Part shown: in pieces, positions 7,852 to 16,300 of the stretch
How the letters are laid out: the number at the start of each line of letters is the position of its first letter
Numbering within the stretch: position 1 is the first letter of the stretch
From: an uncultured Lachnospiraceae bacterium
GTDB lineage: Bacteria; Bacillota; Clostridia; Lachnospirales; Lachnospiraceae
Length of the DNA: 64,000 nt
Direction of reading: 5' to 3'
NCBI GenBank assembly: GCA_910578475.1
Contig: CAJTRK010000004.1
Coordinates: 62,001-126,000 of the forward strand
The notes under the pieces: model-generated
The model's input: the letters and a program-made list of their open reading frames with translations, nothing else
The model's database searches: none
Told to the model about the DNA's origin: nothing
Translations under genes and position numbers: made by a program

Positions 7852-10065
7852 ATGATAAAGAAAACGGAGTCCATGAAATTGAAAACGAGTGGGGATGAAA
7901 TCGAAATGCAGGAAAAAAGAACCGCGGTCCGCAGGCAGGAGAAAAAAGGCCGGAAGGCGGAGAAAGAAATGAAACAGGCTGAAAAGGAAAAGAAAAAGGC
8001 GGCGAAGAATGCTGCGCAGAAAACTTCAGGATTCAGGCTGCTTGGCATTCGCAACAAAATTGTAATCTGCTTCCTTGTGCCGATTGCGTTTATGATTGTT
8101 ATCGGCGTTTCCGCATACCAGAAGGCGGCGGAAGGACTGCGTGAAAAATTTCAGGAATCGACGCTGCAGACAATTGCGATGTCCAAAGAGTACATAGAAA
8201 TGAGCTGTGATTTCATCAAAGCCGAAGGTCTGAAATACGCTTTTGACGGAGACGTCGGCAAGTATCTGCAGGGAACGGTGGATTCTCCGATTGAGTTAAA
8301 AGAAATCATGAAAAGCATCGATACGGATATGATATCGTCAAGCACTTCCATTCCGTTCATCAACAATCTGCATATCATTCCACGCAGCGGCTCTAATGTT
8401 ATCACAACGGCCAATAACAATAACTCGGACGGTTTTTATGACGAATATAAAGAGCTGGTTGCGAAGGATAAGAATATCGAAAGCTGGATTGATTCCCATC
8501 CGCTTCTGGATGAAAAGCTGGAGCTGCAGGAAGATTACATCATGGCTTTTGAAATTTTGAGCAGGTCCAAGAACGGATGTGTTGTAATTGATATCAAAAG
8601 CGCGGAAATAAAAGGACTGCTGGAGGGCGTTGACCTGGGAGAGGGCAGTATCATCGGCTTTATCACCGAAAACGGCAGAGAGATAATCGTGGAGCAGCTG
8701 GAGGAAGGGCAGGAAAGCATTCTCGCGGAAGGCGAAAAAGTATTTTTCGGACAGGATTTTTATGGGGCCGTCAATGCGGAACAGCTTCAGGGGACTGCGG
8801 AAATTAGATTCCACGATGATGCGTATCTGTTCTTTTACAGCAGGAGCGAGACCATAGAAGACATTACCGTATGTGCGCTCGTTCCGATGGGCGTCGTTAC
8901 GAGTCAGGCGCAGGAAATCAAAACGACGACGGTTGTGCTCACCATTTTGGCCTGCATCATTGCGCTGATTGTCGGTGTTATGGTAGCGGGAGGCATTCAG
9001 GCGAATATGTCGCGTTTCTCCAGAAGATTCGGGGAAGTGGCAAAGGGCGACCTGACGGTTACGGTAGAAGCGAAGAGCCGCGATGAATTCCAGAACCTTG
9101 CGGGTTCGGCGACCAATATGATTGCGAATACCAAAAATCTGGTGAACAAAGTGACGAACGCAACGAATGAACTGGAAAAATCGGCGGGAAGCGTGGAAGA
9201 GGTTTCGGAAGCGATTAACGACTGTTCGCAGGATATCACGCAGGCGATTGAAGAAATTCACGAGGGAATCGGAAGGCAGTCGGAAAATGCGCTGGAATGT
9301 GTGGCGAGAACGGATACGTTGTCCAATGAACTTCAGGAAGTCAATCGGGTCATCGAAAAAGTGGAAGCGCTTGTAAGCGAGAACGAAACGATGATTAACA
9401 GGGGAATGGAATATGTGCAGCTTCTCGGCGAACGGGCGCATACGACGACGGAAATCACTTCCGAGGTAGGAAGCAGCATTGAATCGCTGAAAAAGGAATA
9501 CGAAATCATCAATTCTTTTGTTGAAACGATTACCTCCATTTCCGAGCAGACAAATCTTCTTTCGCTGAACGCGTCGATTGAGGCGGCAAGAGCGGGAGAC
9601 GCCGGACGGGGATTTGCTGTTGTTGCGGAAGAAATCAGGAAACTTGCCGATGATTCCGCAAAGGCGGCGGGAGAAATCCAGCATAACGTATCGCATATTA
9701 TGAGACAGACGGAAAGCAGCGTGCAGAATGCGCAGCAGGCGCAGAAAATGGTGGATTTGCAGACCGAGGCTGTGGAACAGGTAATAAAAGTGTTCGGCGA
9801 TATGCGGAAACAGATGAGCACGCTTGCCGAAGGGCTTGAAGAAATCGTTACCAGCATGGAAAAAGCCGATGCGGAGCGGAATGACGCCGTTCAGGGAGTG
9901 CAGAATATTTCCGATATTATCGGGGAAACTGCCGACAGAGCGGAGAAAGTCAAAGACATTGCGGGAAGGCTTCTTGCCAACGTGGAGAACCTGAACAAAA
10001 CAGCGGATATGCTCGGAGATAATATGCAGGAATTGAAGTCTGAAATTTCGGTGTTTAAAATCTGA
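7852..10065 (+). CDS. Methyl-accepting chemotaxis protein
   Basis: A 737-residue chemoreceptor. The first ~60 residues are very lysine/glutamate-rich and cytoplasmic, followed by TM1 (about residues 66-86), an extracellular sensor domain to about residue 355, TM2 (about 360-385), a HAMP domain and a long signalling coiled coil. The hairpin tip carries the conserved [18 protein letters not shown] and [11 protein letters not shown] segments. It should relay ligand binding to CheA/CheW, and the pectin-locus setting suggests a plant-sugar or binding-protein ligand. No che or flagellar genes are in the window. The highly charged N-terminal extension before TM1 is unusual. The start follows AAGGAGG and GAAGGG. 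Confidence 0.9.
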   Translation: MIKKTESMKLKTSGDEIEMQEKRTAVRRQEKKGRKAEKEMKQAEKEKKKAAKNAAQKTSGFRLLGIRNKIVICFLVPIAFMIVIGVSAYQKAAEGLREKFQESTLQTIAMSKEYIEMSCDFIKAEGLKYAFDGDVGKYLQGTVDSPIELKEIMKSIDTDMISSSTSIPFINNLHIIPRSGSNVITTANNNNSDGFYDEYKELVAKDKNIESWIDSHPLLDEKLELQEDYIMAFEILSRSKNGCVVIDIKSAEIKGLLEGVDLGEGSIIGFITENGREIIVEQLEEGQESILAEGEKVFFGQDFYGAVNAEQLQGTAEIRFHDDAYLFFYSRSETIEDITVCALVPMGVVTSQAQEIKTTTVVLTILACIIALIVGVMVAGGIQANMSRFSRRFGEVAKGDLTVTVEAKSRDEFQNLAGSATNMIANTKNLVNKVTNATNELEKSAGSVEEVSEAINDCSQDITQAIEEIHEGIGRQSENALECVARTDTLSNELQEVNRVIEKVEALVSENETMINRGMEYVQLLGERAHTTTEITSEVGSSIESLKKEYEIINSFVETITSISEQTNLLSLNASIEAARAGDAGRGFAVVAEEIRKLADDSAKAAGEIQHNVSHIMRQTESSVQNAQQAQKMVDLQTEAVEQVIKVFGDMRKQMSTLAEGLEEIVTSMEKADAERNDAVQGVQNISDIIGETADRAEKVKDIAGRLLANVENLNKTADMLGDNMQELKSEISVFKI

Positions 10066-10093
10066 ATTTAATGCGTAAAATCGAAAAAAAACT

Positions 10094-10122
10094 TTGACAG
10101 AGTCTTCTTATAGTTATATAAT
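10094..10122 (+). promoter_or_regulatory. Consensus sigma-A promoter for the binding-protein gene
   Basis: TTGACA (10094-10099) and TATAAT (10117-10122) are both perfect consensus hexamers and are separated by exactly 17 bp. Transcription should start near 10129-10131 and read into the binding-protein gene at 10185. Such a strong promoter is normally held by a repressor, and a perfect palindrome sits at the predicted start. Confidence 0.85.
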
Positions 10123-10131
10123 AGGATACAG

Positions 10132-10145
10132 ATGATTGCAATCAT
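10132..10145. promoter_or_regulatory. Perfect 14-bp palindrome at the transcription start, candidate operator
   Basis: ATGATTGCAATCAT is a perfect palindrome beginning about 10 bp after the -10 box, so a bound protein would block initiation or early elongation. The size and symmetry fit a LacI- or GntR-type repressor. The protein that binds it is not identified. No second exact copy was noticed in the window. Confidence 0.6.
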
Positions 10146-10184
10146 ATCTAAAGACAAATTATTTACATTTTTAAGGAGGTTTTT

Positions 10185-11864
10185 ATGAAAAAGAAAATTG
10201 TTTCTTTATTCATGGTTGCTGCCATGACGGCGTCCTTAGTAGGATGCGGCGGCGGTAATGCAGATAATGCAGATAATGCAGATAATGCAGGCACAACCGA
10301 TTCAGCAGCGACTACCGACAATACGGCGGCAGCAGATAACAGCGCTGACAACACAGCCGCAGCAGACAATGGCGCAGCGGAAGACACAACACAGACAGAA
10401 GAGCCGGCAGCGGATGATGTTGAGAAGCCGGAAGAAATCACCGTTATGGTTGACGGTACTGTTTTTACAAAAGAGAACGGACAGGAACAGTTCTGGGCTA
10501 AGTTCACGGAGCTGACAGGAATTAAAGTTAACGTTATCCAGCCTGACCATGACGCATATTATGACAATGTCGGTCAGACAATCGCAAGCGGCGACTGGCC
10601 GGATGTTATTATTCTTTCCAGTACATATTATTCGGCATACGCTGCAGAAGGTGTGCTTTGGGATATGACGGATGCGTGGGAAAATTCCGAGCTGAAGAAA
10701 AGACAGGAAGCGCATGACAGTGCGGGCGTTGTTGAAGGCGTTAAGCTGGATGGCAGATTGTACGGTATGCCGTCAACCCGTGGCAACGGATGTGTTACTT
10801 ACGTTAAGAAAGCATGGATGGACAACTGCGGCATCACCAGTGCACCGACCAACTATGAAGAATATCTCGCAATGCTGGAAGCATTTACAACCGGCGACCC
10901 GGATGGCGACGGCACAAACGGAAATACATTTGGCGTGACGGCTGCGGGCTTTATCGGAAATGAAGCTCCTTATATCAACTATCTGCCGGAGTTCTATCAG
11001 GATGCTCATCCGAGCTTCTACATGAAAGACGACGGCACATATGCTGACGGTTTTACAGAAGATTCCATGAAAGCAGCTCTTGAGAGACTGGCTGACGCTT
11101 ATGCAAAGGGCGTAATTGACCCGACGACACTGACAAACGGTACGGCTGACTGCCGTAACAAATTCTACAGTGATGATTTCGGCGTATTTACCTACTGGTC
11201 AGGCACATGGGCTTCCAACCTGAAGAACAACCTTGAAAACAACGAACTTGACAGCGAACTGGTAGCGCTTCCTCCGATTGCGGAAGTCGGCGCATACCTT
11301 GACCGTATTCCTCCGACATGGTGTATTACGTCTACCTGCGAGAATCCTGAAGGCGTATTCAAATACTTCATCGAAGCAATGCAGGACGGGGGGGATGTAC
11401 AGTTCCTTTTCTCATACGGTGTAGAAGGCGTACACTGGTCAACCGCTGCTGAAACATTGTATGCAGGCGAGACAAACGACAAGGGTGAGTCTAAAGAGAA
11501 GGTTTACGCTGAAGGCGAATTCCATATGTTAGATAACCTTGAGACACCTGGTACACAGTATACAAAAGCTCATATTGACCCGGCGCTTGCGCTTGTTGAA
11601 CTGGCAGGCGACCCGGCAGAGAAGACAACTGCTCCCGAAGCGAAAGCGGCTGCGGAACTGTTTGCTGCAAACTGCGTGACTGCAGATTTGATTCCGAGTA
11701 CGGATGCTATGACAGAGTATAACGGTGACCTTACAACCCTGAAGAATGAAATCGTTGCGAAGGTTGCGATGGGCGAAATGACCATCGAAGAAGGTTATGC
11801 GAAGTTTGAAGCTGACGGCGGCGCTGCGTGGTCACAGCAGATTGTTGATTCTTTGAATCAGTAA
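10185..11864 (+). CDS. ABC transporter family-1 sugar-binding lipoprotein
   Basis: A 559-residue extracellular solute-binding protein. A lysine-start signal peptide ends in the lipobox LVGC (cysteine about residue 21), giving a membrane-tethered lipoprotein. Residues ~22-85 are a low-complexity N/A/D/T linker that includes a nine-base repeat encoding NAD units (about 10257-10290). The rest is a family-1 binding domain. Together with the two permeases behind it, it resembles the LplA-LplB-YtcP type of importer that uses a shared ATPase encoded elsewhere. The neighbouring CE12, GH43 and GH105 genes point to rhamnogalacturonan or oligogalacturonide as ligand. Transcription is from the consensus promoter at 10094-10122. 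Confidence 0.88.
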   Translation: MKKKIVSLFMVAAMTASLVGCGGGNADNADNADNAGTTDSAATTDNTAAADNSADNTAAADNGAAEDTTQTEEPAADDVEKPEEITVMVDGTVFTKENGQEQFWAKFTELTGIKVNVIQPDHDAYYDNVGQTIASGDWPDVIILSSTYYSAYAAEGVLWDMTDAWENSELKKRQEAHDSAGVVEGVKLDGRLYGMPSTRGNGCVTYVKKAWMDNCGITSAPTNYEEYLAMLEAFTTGDPDGDGTNGNTFGVTAAGFIGNEAPYINYLPEFYQDAHPSFYMKDDGTYADGFTEDSMKAALERLADAYAKGVIDPTTLTNGTADCRNKFYSDDFGVFTYWSGTWASNLKNNLENNELDSELVALPPIAEVGAYLDRIPPTWCITSTCENPEGVFKYFIEAMQDGGDVQFLFSYGVEGVHWSTAAETLYAGETNDKGESKEKVYAEGEFHMLDNLETPGTQYTKAHIDPALALVELAGDPAEKTTAPEAKAAAELFAANCVTADLIPSTDAMTEYNGDLTTLKNEIVAKVAMGEMTIEEGYAKFEADGGAAWSQQIVDSLNQ

Positions 11865-11905
11865 TTAAATACTTTTTCCTTTGAGCGATTTTTGGAAAAG
11901 ACAAT

Positions 11906-11938
11906 ATATGGAGCTATGGTTCTCCCATAGCTCCATAT
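11906..11938 (+). promoter_or_regulatory. Strong intercistronic stem-loop between binding protein and permease
   Basis: ATATGGAGCTATGG (11906-11919) pairs perfectly over 14 bp with 11925-11938 around a 5-nt loop. No T-run follows, so it is a poor terminator. Stem-loops of this kind between a binding-protein gene and its permeases usually protect the upstream mRNA and keep binding protein in excess. That role is inferred here. Confidence 0.7.
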
Positions 11939-11989
11939 CATTCAAAAAATAAGGTGAATTTTTTTATCGGGGAAGGAAGAGAGGCATTC

Positions 11990-12952
11990 ATGAAGAAAAA
12001 ACAGTCAGTTTCCAGCCAAAAACCGGGTTCGAATAAACCATTGGGGGTAAGAATGAAGAAATACGCAGGATTTTATGTGATGTTTCTTCCGATTTTGGTT
12101 TTTGCAGTTATTTTCTATTATCTGCCTATGCTTGGAGTCAGATACGGTTTCACAAACTATAACGGAATTAAAGCTCCGAAATTCGTAGGTCTTGATAATT
12201 TCACTAAAATGTTCAACATGCCGGGATTTTGGTCGGCATTCTGGAATACGCTGCAAATCAGCGTTATCCGGTTGATTTTGACGACATTGGTAGCAGTAGT
12301 CGTTTCATTGTTCCTGAATGAAATTATTAACATTCATTTCAAGAAAGTAGTACAGACAGTTATTTATTTGCCCCACTTTTTATCGTGGGTTGTTACGGCA
12401 TCCCTTTTCTCGCTGGTTCTTGCGCCTACCGGGCAGGGACTCGTGAATACGCTCCTTGTGAATCTTGGACTGGTTGATTCCAATAATATGATTTATTTCC
12501 TGGGAAGTTCCAAAACATGGAGGGGAACGTTCTATGCGATTCAGTTGTGGAAGGAGACCGGATGGCAGACCGTTATCTTTATGGCGACGCTGGCCGGTAT
12601 GAATGTAGAACTCTATGAAGCGGCGGCTATTGACGGCGCCGGACGGTGGGGGAAAATGCGTTATATTACCTTCCCTGCACTTGCAAACACAATTTTGACC
12701 GTTATCATTCTGAACCTTGCTAAGGTCATGAATTTGTTCGAGGCGGTATTCGTACTGCAGAACGATGCAGTACTGGATGTTTCCAACGTTCTCGAGACAT
12801 ATATTTATTATCAGAGTTTTAACAGTGGTTCGATTCCGAACTACGGATATACAACCGCCGTTGGTCTATTCAAATCATTAGTCGGCATGGCGCTTGTGCT
12901 CATATGTAACCAGTGGAGCAAGAAAGTGCGCGAAGGCCGCGGAATTGTATAG
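11990..12952 (+). CDS. ABC sugar transporter permease, LplB family
   Basis: A 320-residue integral membrane protein with about six transmembrane helices. The EAA coupling loop is seen as YEAAAIDGAGRWGKMRYI. Sequence features such as VKNTLQISV-like early helices and the GLDNFTKMF region match LplB/YteP-type permeases for polysaccharide fragments. I placed the start at 11990 behind GGAAGGAAGAGAGG. The longer reading frame from 11954 has no ribosome site. Its partner permease begins 14 bp downstream. No ATPase gene is in the operon, so a general MsmX-like ATPase is expected from elsewhere. Confidence 0.9.
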   Translation: MKKKQSVSSQKPGSNKPLGVRMKKYAGFYVMFLPILVFAVIFYYLPMLGVRYGFTNYNGIKAPKFVGLDNFTKMFNMPGFWSAFWNTLQISVIRLILTTLVAVVVSLFLNEIINIHFKKVVQTVIYLPHFLSWVVTASLFSLVLAPTGQGLVNTLLVNLGLVDSNNMIYFLGSSKTWRGTFYAIQLWKETGWQTVIFMATLAGMNVELYEAAAIDGAGRWGKMRYITFPALANTILTVIILNLAKVMNLFEAVFVLQNDAVLDVSNVLETYIYYQSFNSGSIPNYGYTTAVGLFKSLVGMALVLICNQWSKKVREGRGIV

Positions 12953-12966
12953 GAGGGAGAAGCGAT

Positions 12967-13809
12967 ATGAAAAAGAAAAAGAAAATAGAAGTCTTCTCGA
13001 TTGTAAACGGCATCGTGTTTATTATTCTGGCTTTGATTATTATTATACCAATCTGGAAGATTTTGGTTGACTCTTTTGATTTAAAAACTGCCTATGGTAT
13101 GAAACTGTGGCCGGAGAAATTTGGGTTTGACGGATATCAGCAGGTTTTGTCGAATCCGACGCTGTCCCGTCCGCTGCTGATTTCATTCTTTACGACGATT
13201 GTCGGTACGCTGCTCGCGCTGACGTTATCGACGCTCGGCGCATATGTGCTGATTCAGTGGGAAATGCCGGGGCGCGGCTTTTTTGCAAACCTTCTGCTGT
13301 TCACCATGATTTTTAACGGCGGTATGATTCCTACATACCTGGTATTGCGTCAGTTCCATCTGACGAATACGTTATGGGTAGTTATTCTGTATCCCGCATT
13401 AAATGTATATAATCTGGTTCTGATGAGGAACTTTTTCGAAGGGATTCCGGCCAGTCTGTATGAGGCCGCCACGCTGGACGGCAGTACGCCGATGCAGACT
13501 TTTATCAGAATCGTGCTTCCGATGTCAAAGCCTGCGCTTGCATCCATCGGTCTGATGTATGCGGTATCTTACTGGAATGATTATACACATTACAAGCTGT
13601 ATATCAACAATTCCGATTTGTATAACTTCCAGATGAAGCTGCGTGGTATGATTATGGGAAGCGATTTGCCGACGGCAGCCGGGAACGCTACGGAAAACAC
13701 CATTAAAAACGCGGCGATTATCGTTGTCATTATTCCGTTCATGATTCTGTATCCTTTCCTGCAGAAATATTTTGTACAGGGTGTTAATATCGGAGCGGTA
13801 AAAGAATAA
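12967..13809 (+). CDS. ABC sugar transporter permease, YtcP/LplC family
   Basis: A 280-residue permease with about six transmembrane helices and a coupling loop LYEAATLDGSTPMQTFIRI. The phrase NGGMIPTYLV and the C-terminal end QKYFVQGVNIGAVKE are hallmarks of the YtcP/LplC group. It pairs with the preceding LplB-type permease to form the membrane channel. The start at 12967 follows GGAGGGAGA. An upstream ATG at 12913 lies within the preceding gene and is not supported. The CE12 esterase gene follows 56 bp later. Confidence 0.91.
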   Translation: MKKKKKIEVFSIVNGIVFIILALIIIIPIWKILVDSFDLKTAYGMKLWPEKFGFDGYQQVLSNPTLSRPLLISFFTTIVGTLLALTLSTLGAYVLIQWEMPGRGFFANLLLFTMIFNGGMIPTYLVLRQFHLTNTLWVVILYPALNVYNLVLMRNFFEGIPASLYEAATLDGSTPMQTFIRIVLPMSKPALASIGLMYAVSYWNDYTHYKLYINNSDLYNFQMKLRGMIMGSDLPTAAGNATENTIKNAAIIVVIIPFMILYPFLQKYFVQGVNIGAVKE

Positions 13810-13865
13810 AAATTTGGTCTGATGACCAACCTCACAGGCTGAGAGAAATATCCGGAGGGTTAATT

Positions 13866-14552
13866 ATGGCAACAATTTTTTGGGCCGGTGATTCCACCGT
13901 ACAGTATAATGGCATTATGACGTATCCGCAGACGGGAATCGGCCAGGTGTTCCATCTGTTCTTAAAGCCGGAAGTAAAGGTCGAGAATCACGCAAAGAAC
14001 GGCAGAAGCACGAAGAGTTTTATCGATGAATCAAGGCTGCCTGCCATATACGACAGGATTACGGAAGGGGATTTTCTTTTTATTCAGTTCGGACATAACG
14101 ACGAAAAGAAGGAAGACCCTGAACGATATACGGAACCGTTTTCCGATTATATGGTCAACCTGGAAAAATTCGTGAATGTGGCCAGAAATAAAAAGGCTCT
14201 GCCGGTGCTGATAACACCTTTGGAAAGAAGATGTTTTATCGATGAGACGACGCTTGGTCCGGGGGAACATGGCGATTATGTGGAAGCGATGAAGCGGACG
14301 GCAGAGAAGCTGGATGTGCCGTTAATCGATTTGAATCGCATGAGCCGTGCGGAGATGACCAGAGTGGGGGCGGAAGCTTCCAAAGGCTGGTATATGCACA
14401 TACCGGAAGGGAAATATCCTTACCATATGGAGGGGCTGACAGATAATACGCATCTGCAGTATGCGGGGGCCGTCATGTATGGAGGGTGCATTGCCAGAGG
14501 ATTAAAAGAACTGGGTGGAGTCTACAAAGACTTATTGTCAGACGAATTATGA
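13866..14552 (+). CDS. Rhamnogalacturonan acetylesterase (CE12, SGNH hydrolase)
   Basis: A 228-residue SGNH/GDSL hydrolase. Block I is AGDSTV with the nucleophile S10, block III is QFGHND, and block V is DNTHLQ with the catalytic Asp and His. The GDST form and overall length match CE12 rhamnogalacturonan acetylesterases such as YesT/RhgT, which remove acetyl groups from galacturonate in rhamnogalacturonan I. There is no signal peptide, so it should deacetylate imported fragments in the cytoplasm. The start follows CCGGAGGG. It lies in the same run as the importer and the GH43 and GH105 genes. Confidence 0.88.
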   Translation: MATIFWAGDSTVQYNGIMTYPQTGIGQVFHLFLKPEVKVENHAKNGRSTKSFIDESRLPAIYDRITEGDFLFIQFGHNDEKKEDPERYTEPFSDYMVNLEKFVNVARNKKALPVLITPLERRCFIDETTLGPGEHGDYVEAMKRTAEKLDVPLIDLNRMSRAEMTRVGAEASKGWYMHIPEGKYPYHMEGLTDNTHLQYAGAVMYGGCIARGLKELGGVYKDLLSDEL

Positions 14553-14556
14553 TGAA

Positions 14557-14590
14557 AAATGGCTCGGGGCATAATGGCCTTGAGCCATTT
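14557..14590 (+). terminator. Hairpin after CE12 gene, weak terminator or attenuator
   Basis: AAATGGCTC (14557-14565) pairs with GAGCCATTT (14582-14590) starting just past the stop codon at 14550-14552. The sequence after it (GTTATATG) is only moderately T-rich, so termination would be partial. Confidence 0.55.
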
Positions 14591-14680
14591 GTTATATGTC
14601 TGTGGGCGGAACTTATGAGAAAATGCAGAAAAAGTTGTGCTTTACAGTTACAAATGCCGTAGATGGAGAAAGGAATGTGA

Positions 14681-16300
14681 ATGAAGATGGAATATTTATG
14701 GAAACCCGATTTGGAGGACGGCACATTTAAAAATCCGATTATTTTCGCAGATTATTCGGACCCGGATGTCATCAGGGCAGGCGATACCTATTATATGACA
14801 GCGTCCAGCTTTAATTATGTGCCCGGCCTTCCGATTCTGACATCGAAAGATTTGGTGAACTGGAAACTCGTCAATTACGCCATAGATAAAATTGACTACG
14901 ATAATTATGATATGCCGCAGCACGCCAAAGGCGTGTGGGCGCCTGCAATACGATACCATAACGGCTGTTTTTATATTTATTACGGGATGCCGGATGAAGG
15001 TATCTTTATGGTGAGCACGAAGGACCCGCTCGGGAAGTGGGATGCTCCCGTGCTCGTGCTGGAAGGAAAAGGGCTTATCGATTCCTGTCCGTTCTGGGAT
15101 GACGACGGCAAGGCTTATGTGATTCACGGGTATGCGAAGAGCCGCATCGGTTTTAAGAGCTATCTCGGTATTTTTCCGATGTCCGAGGATGGAACGAAGG
15201 CGATTGGAGAAGACCATATTCTGTATAACGGCGTGGAGACACAGCCGACAATCGAAGGACCGAAGGTCTATAAACGAAACGGTTATTATTATATTCTTGC
15301 GCCGGCGGGAGGCGTTAAAACGGGCTGGCAGACTGCGCTCCGCTCTAAAAATATCTATGGGCCCTATGAAGAGAAAATTGTTATGAAACAAGGGAATACG
15401 ATTGTAAACGGGCCTCATCAGGGGGGCCTTGTAGATACGGTGAACGGCGATGAGTGGTTCCTTCATTTTCAGGACAGAGGATTGTATGGCCGCATTGTAC
15501 ATATGCAGCCTGTCGTATGGGAGAATGACTGGCCGGTTATGGGTGAAAATGCAAAAGACGGATGCGGGGAACCCTGTCTTGTCTGCAAGAAGCCCGATAC
15601 GGGCGTCAGTGAAGCGCCTTGCTCGTTGGAAGCTTCCGATGATTTTGAAGAGCCGAAACTGAATCTGATGTGGCAATGGCTCGGAAATCCAAAGGATAAT
15701 TTCTGTTCGCTGACGGCAAAACCGGGATTCCTGCGGCTTTATGCGCTGAATCCTTCCGGAGAAAAAGAACCGGTGTTATGGAATTGCGCCAATGTATTGA
15801 CGCAGAAACTGGTTTGTCCGTTCTTTAAAGCGTCGGCCTGTCTGCATATAGACGGCATTCAGGAGAATGAACAGGCCGGTATGGTGATGATGGGCGGCCA
15901 TTATGCGTATCTCGCGGTGCGGATGATAAACGGAGAAAAGGCACTCGTATATGCCGGGGCATATGACGCGGAAGACGGCAGTATCAAAGAAAAGACGAAT
16001 ACGTTAACGCTTGCCGGAAATGTGAAAAAAGTCATATTTTCTTTTGCGATGGAAGAAGGAAAGGACGGCCCGGAATTTAAAATGTTCTTCACCCTCGGGG
16101 ATGAGGAAGTAAGCGTGACAACGGATTTCATGCCTTCGGACCATACATGGGTGGGCGCGAAAATAGGATTGTTTGCGACGGCTCTGAAAGAGAATGCGCC
16201 GGGAAACAGTTCCGTGGAAAATGGCTCGCAGATATGTGGGGAAGGAGGATATGCGGACTTTGAATACATTCACGTTACATCCCTTGCAGAAAGTAATTGA
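14681..16300 (+). CDS. Glycoside hydrolase family 43 enzyme (arabinofuranosidase / xylosidase type)
   Basis: A 539-residue two-domain protein. Residues ~15-310 are a five-bladed GH43 propeller with the general base in DYSDPDVIR, the pKa-modulating Asp in DSCPFWDDDG, and the acid Glu in TIEGPKVYKR. Residues ~330-535 form a beta-sandwich like those that complete GH43 active sites. GH43 enzymes of this build remove arabinofuranose or xylose from side chains. In a rhamnogalacturonan locus, arabinofuranosidase is the best guess. No signal peptide is seen. The start at 14681 follows GAGAAAGGA, and an in-frame ATG at 14687 is an alternative. The next gene overlaps its 3' end by 50 bp. Confidence 0.87.
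   Translation: MKMEYLWKPDLEDGTFKNPIIFADYSDPDVIRAGDTYYMTASSFNYVPGLPILTSKDLVNWKLVNYAIDKIDYDNYDMPQHAKGVWAPAIRYHNGCFYIYYGMPDEGIFMVSTKDPLGKWDAPVLVLEGKGLIDSCPFWDDDGKAYVIHGYAKSRIGFKSYLGIFPMSEDGTKAIGEDHILYNGVETQPTIEGPKVYKRNGYYYILAPAGGVKTGWQTALRSKNIYGPYEEKIVMKQGNTIVNGPHQGGLVDTVNGDEWFLHFQDRGLYGRIVHMQPVVWENDWPVMGENAKDGCGEPCLVCKKPDTGVSEAPCSLEASDDFEEPKLNLMWQWLGNPKDNFCSLTAKPGFLRLYALNPSGEKEPVLWNCANVLTQKLVCPFFKASACLHIDGIQENEQAGMVMMGGHYAYLAVRMINGEKALVYAGAYDAEDGSIKEKTNTLTLAGNVKKVIFSFAMEEGKDGPEFKMFFTLGDEEVSVTTDFMPSDHTWVGAKIGLFATALKENAPGNSSVENGSQICGEGGYADFEYIHVTSLAESN

Noticed and set aside
8338..9696. 452-residue reverse-strand ORF within the chemoreceptor gene
   Set aside because: It is antisense to a strongly supported chemoreceptor and has Arg/Phe-rich composition typical of a shadow frame.
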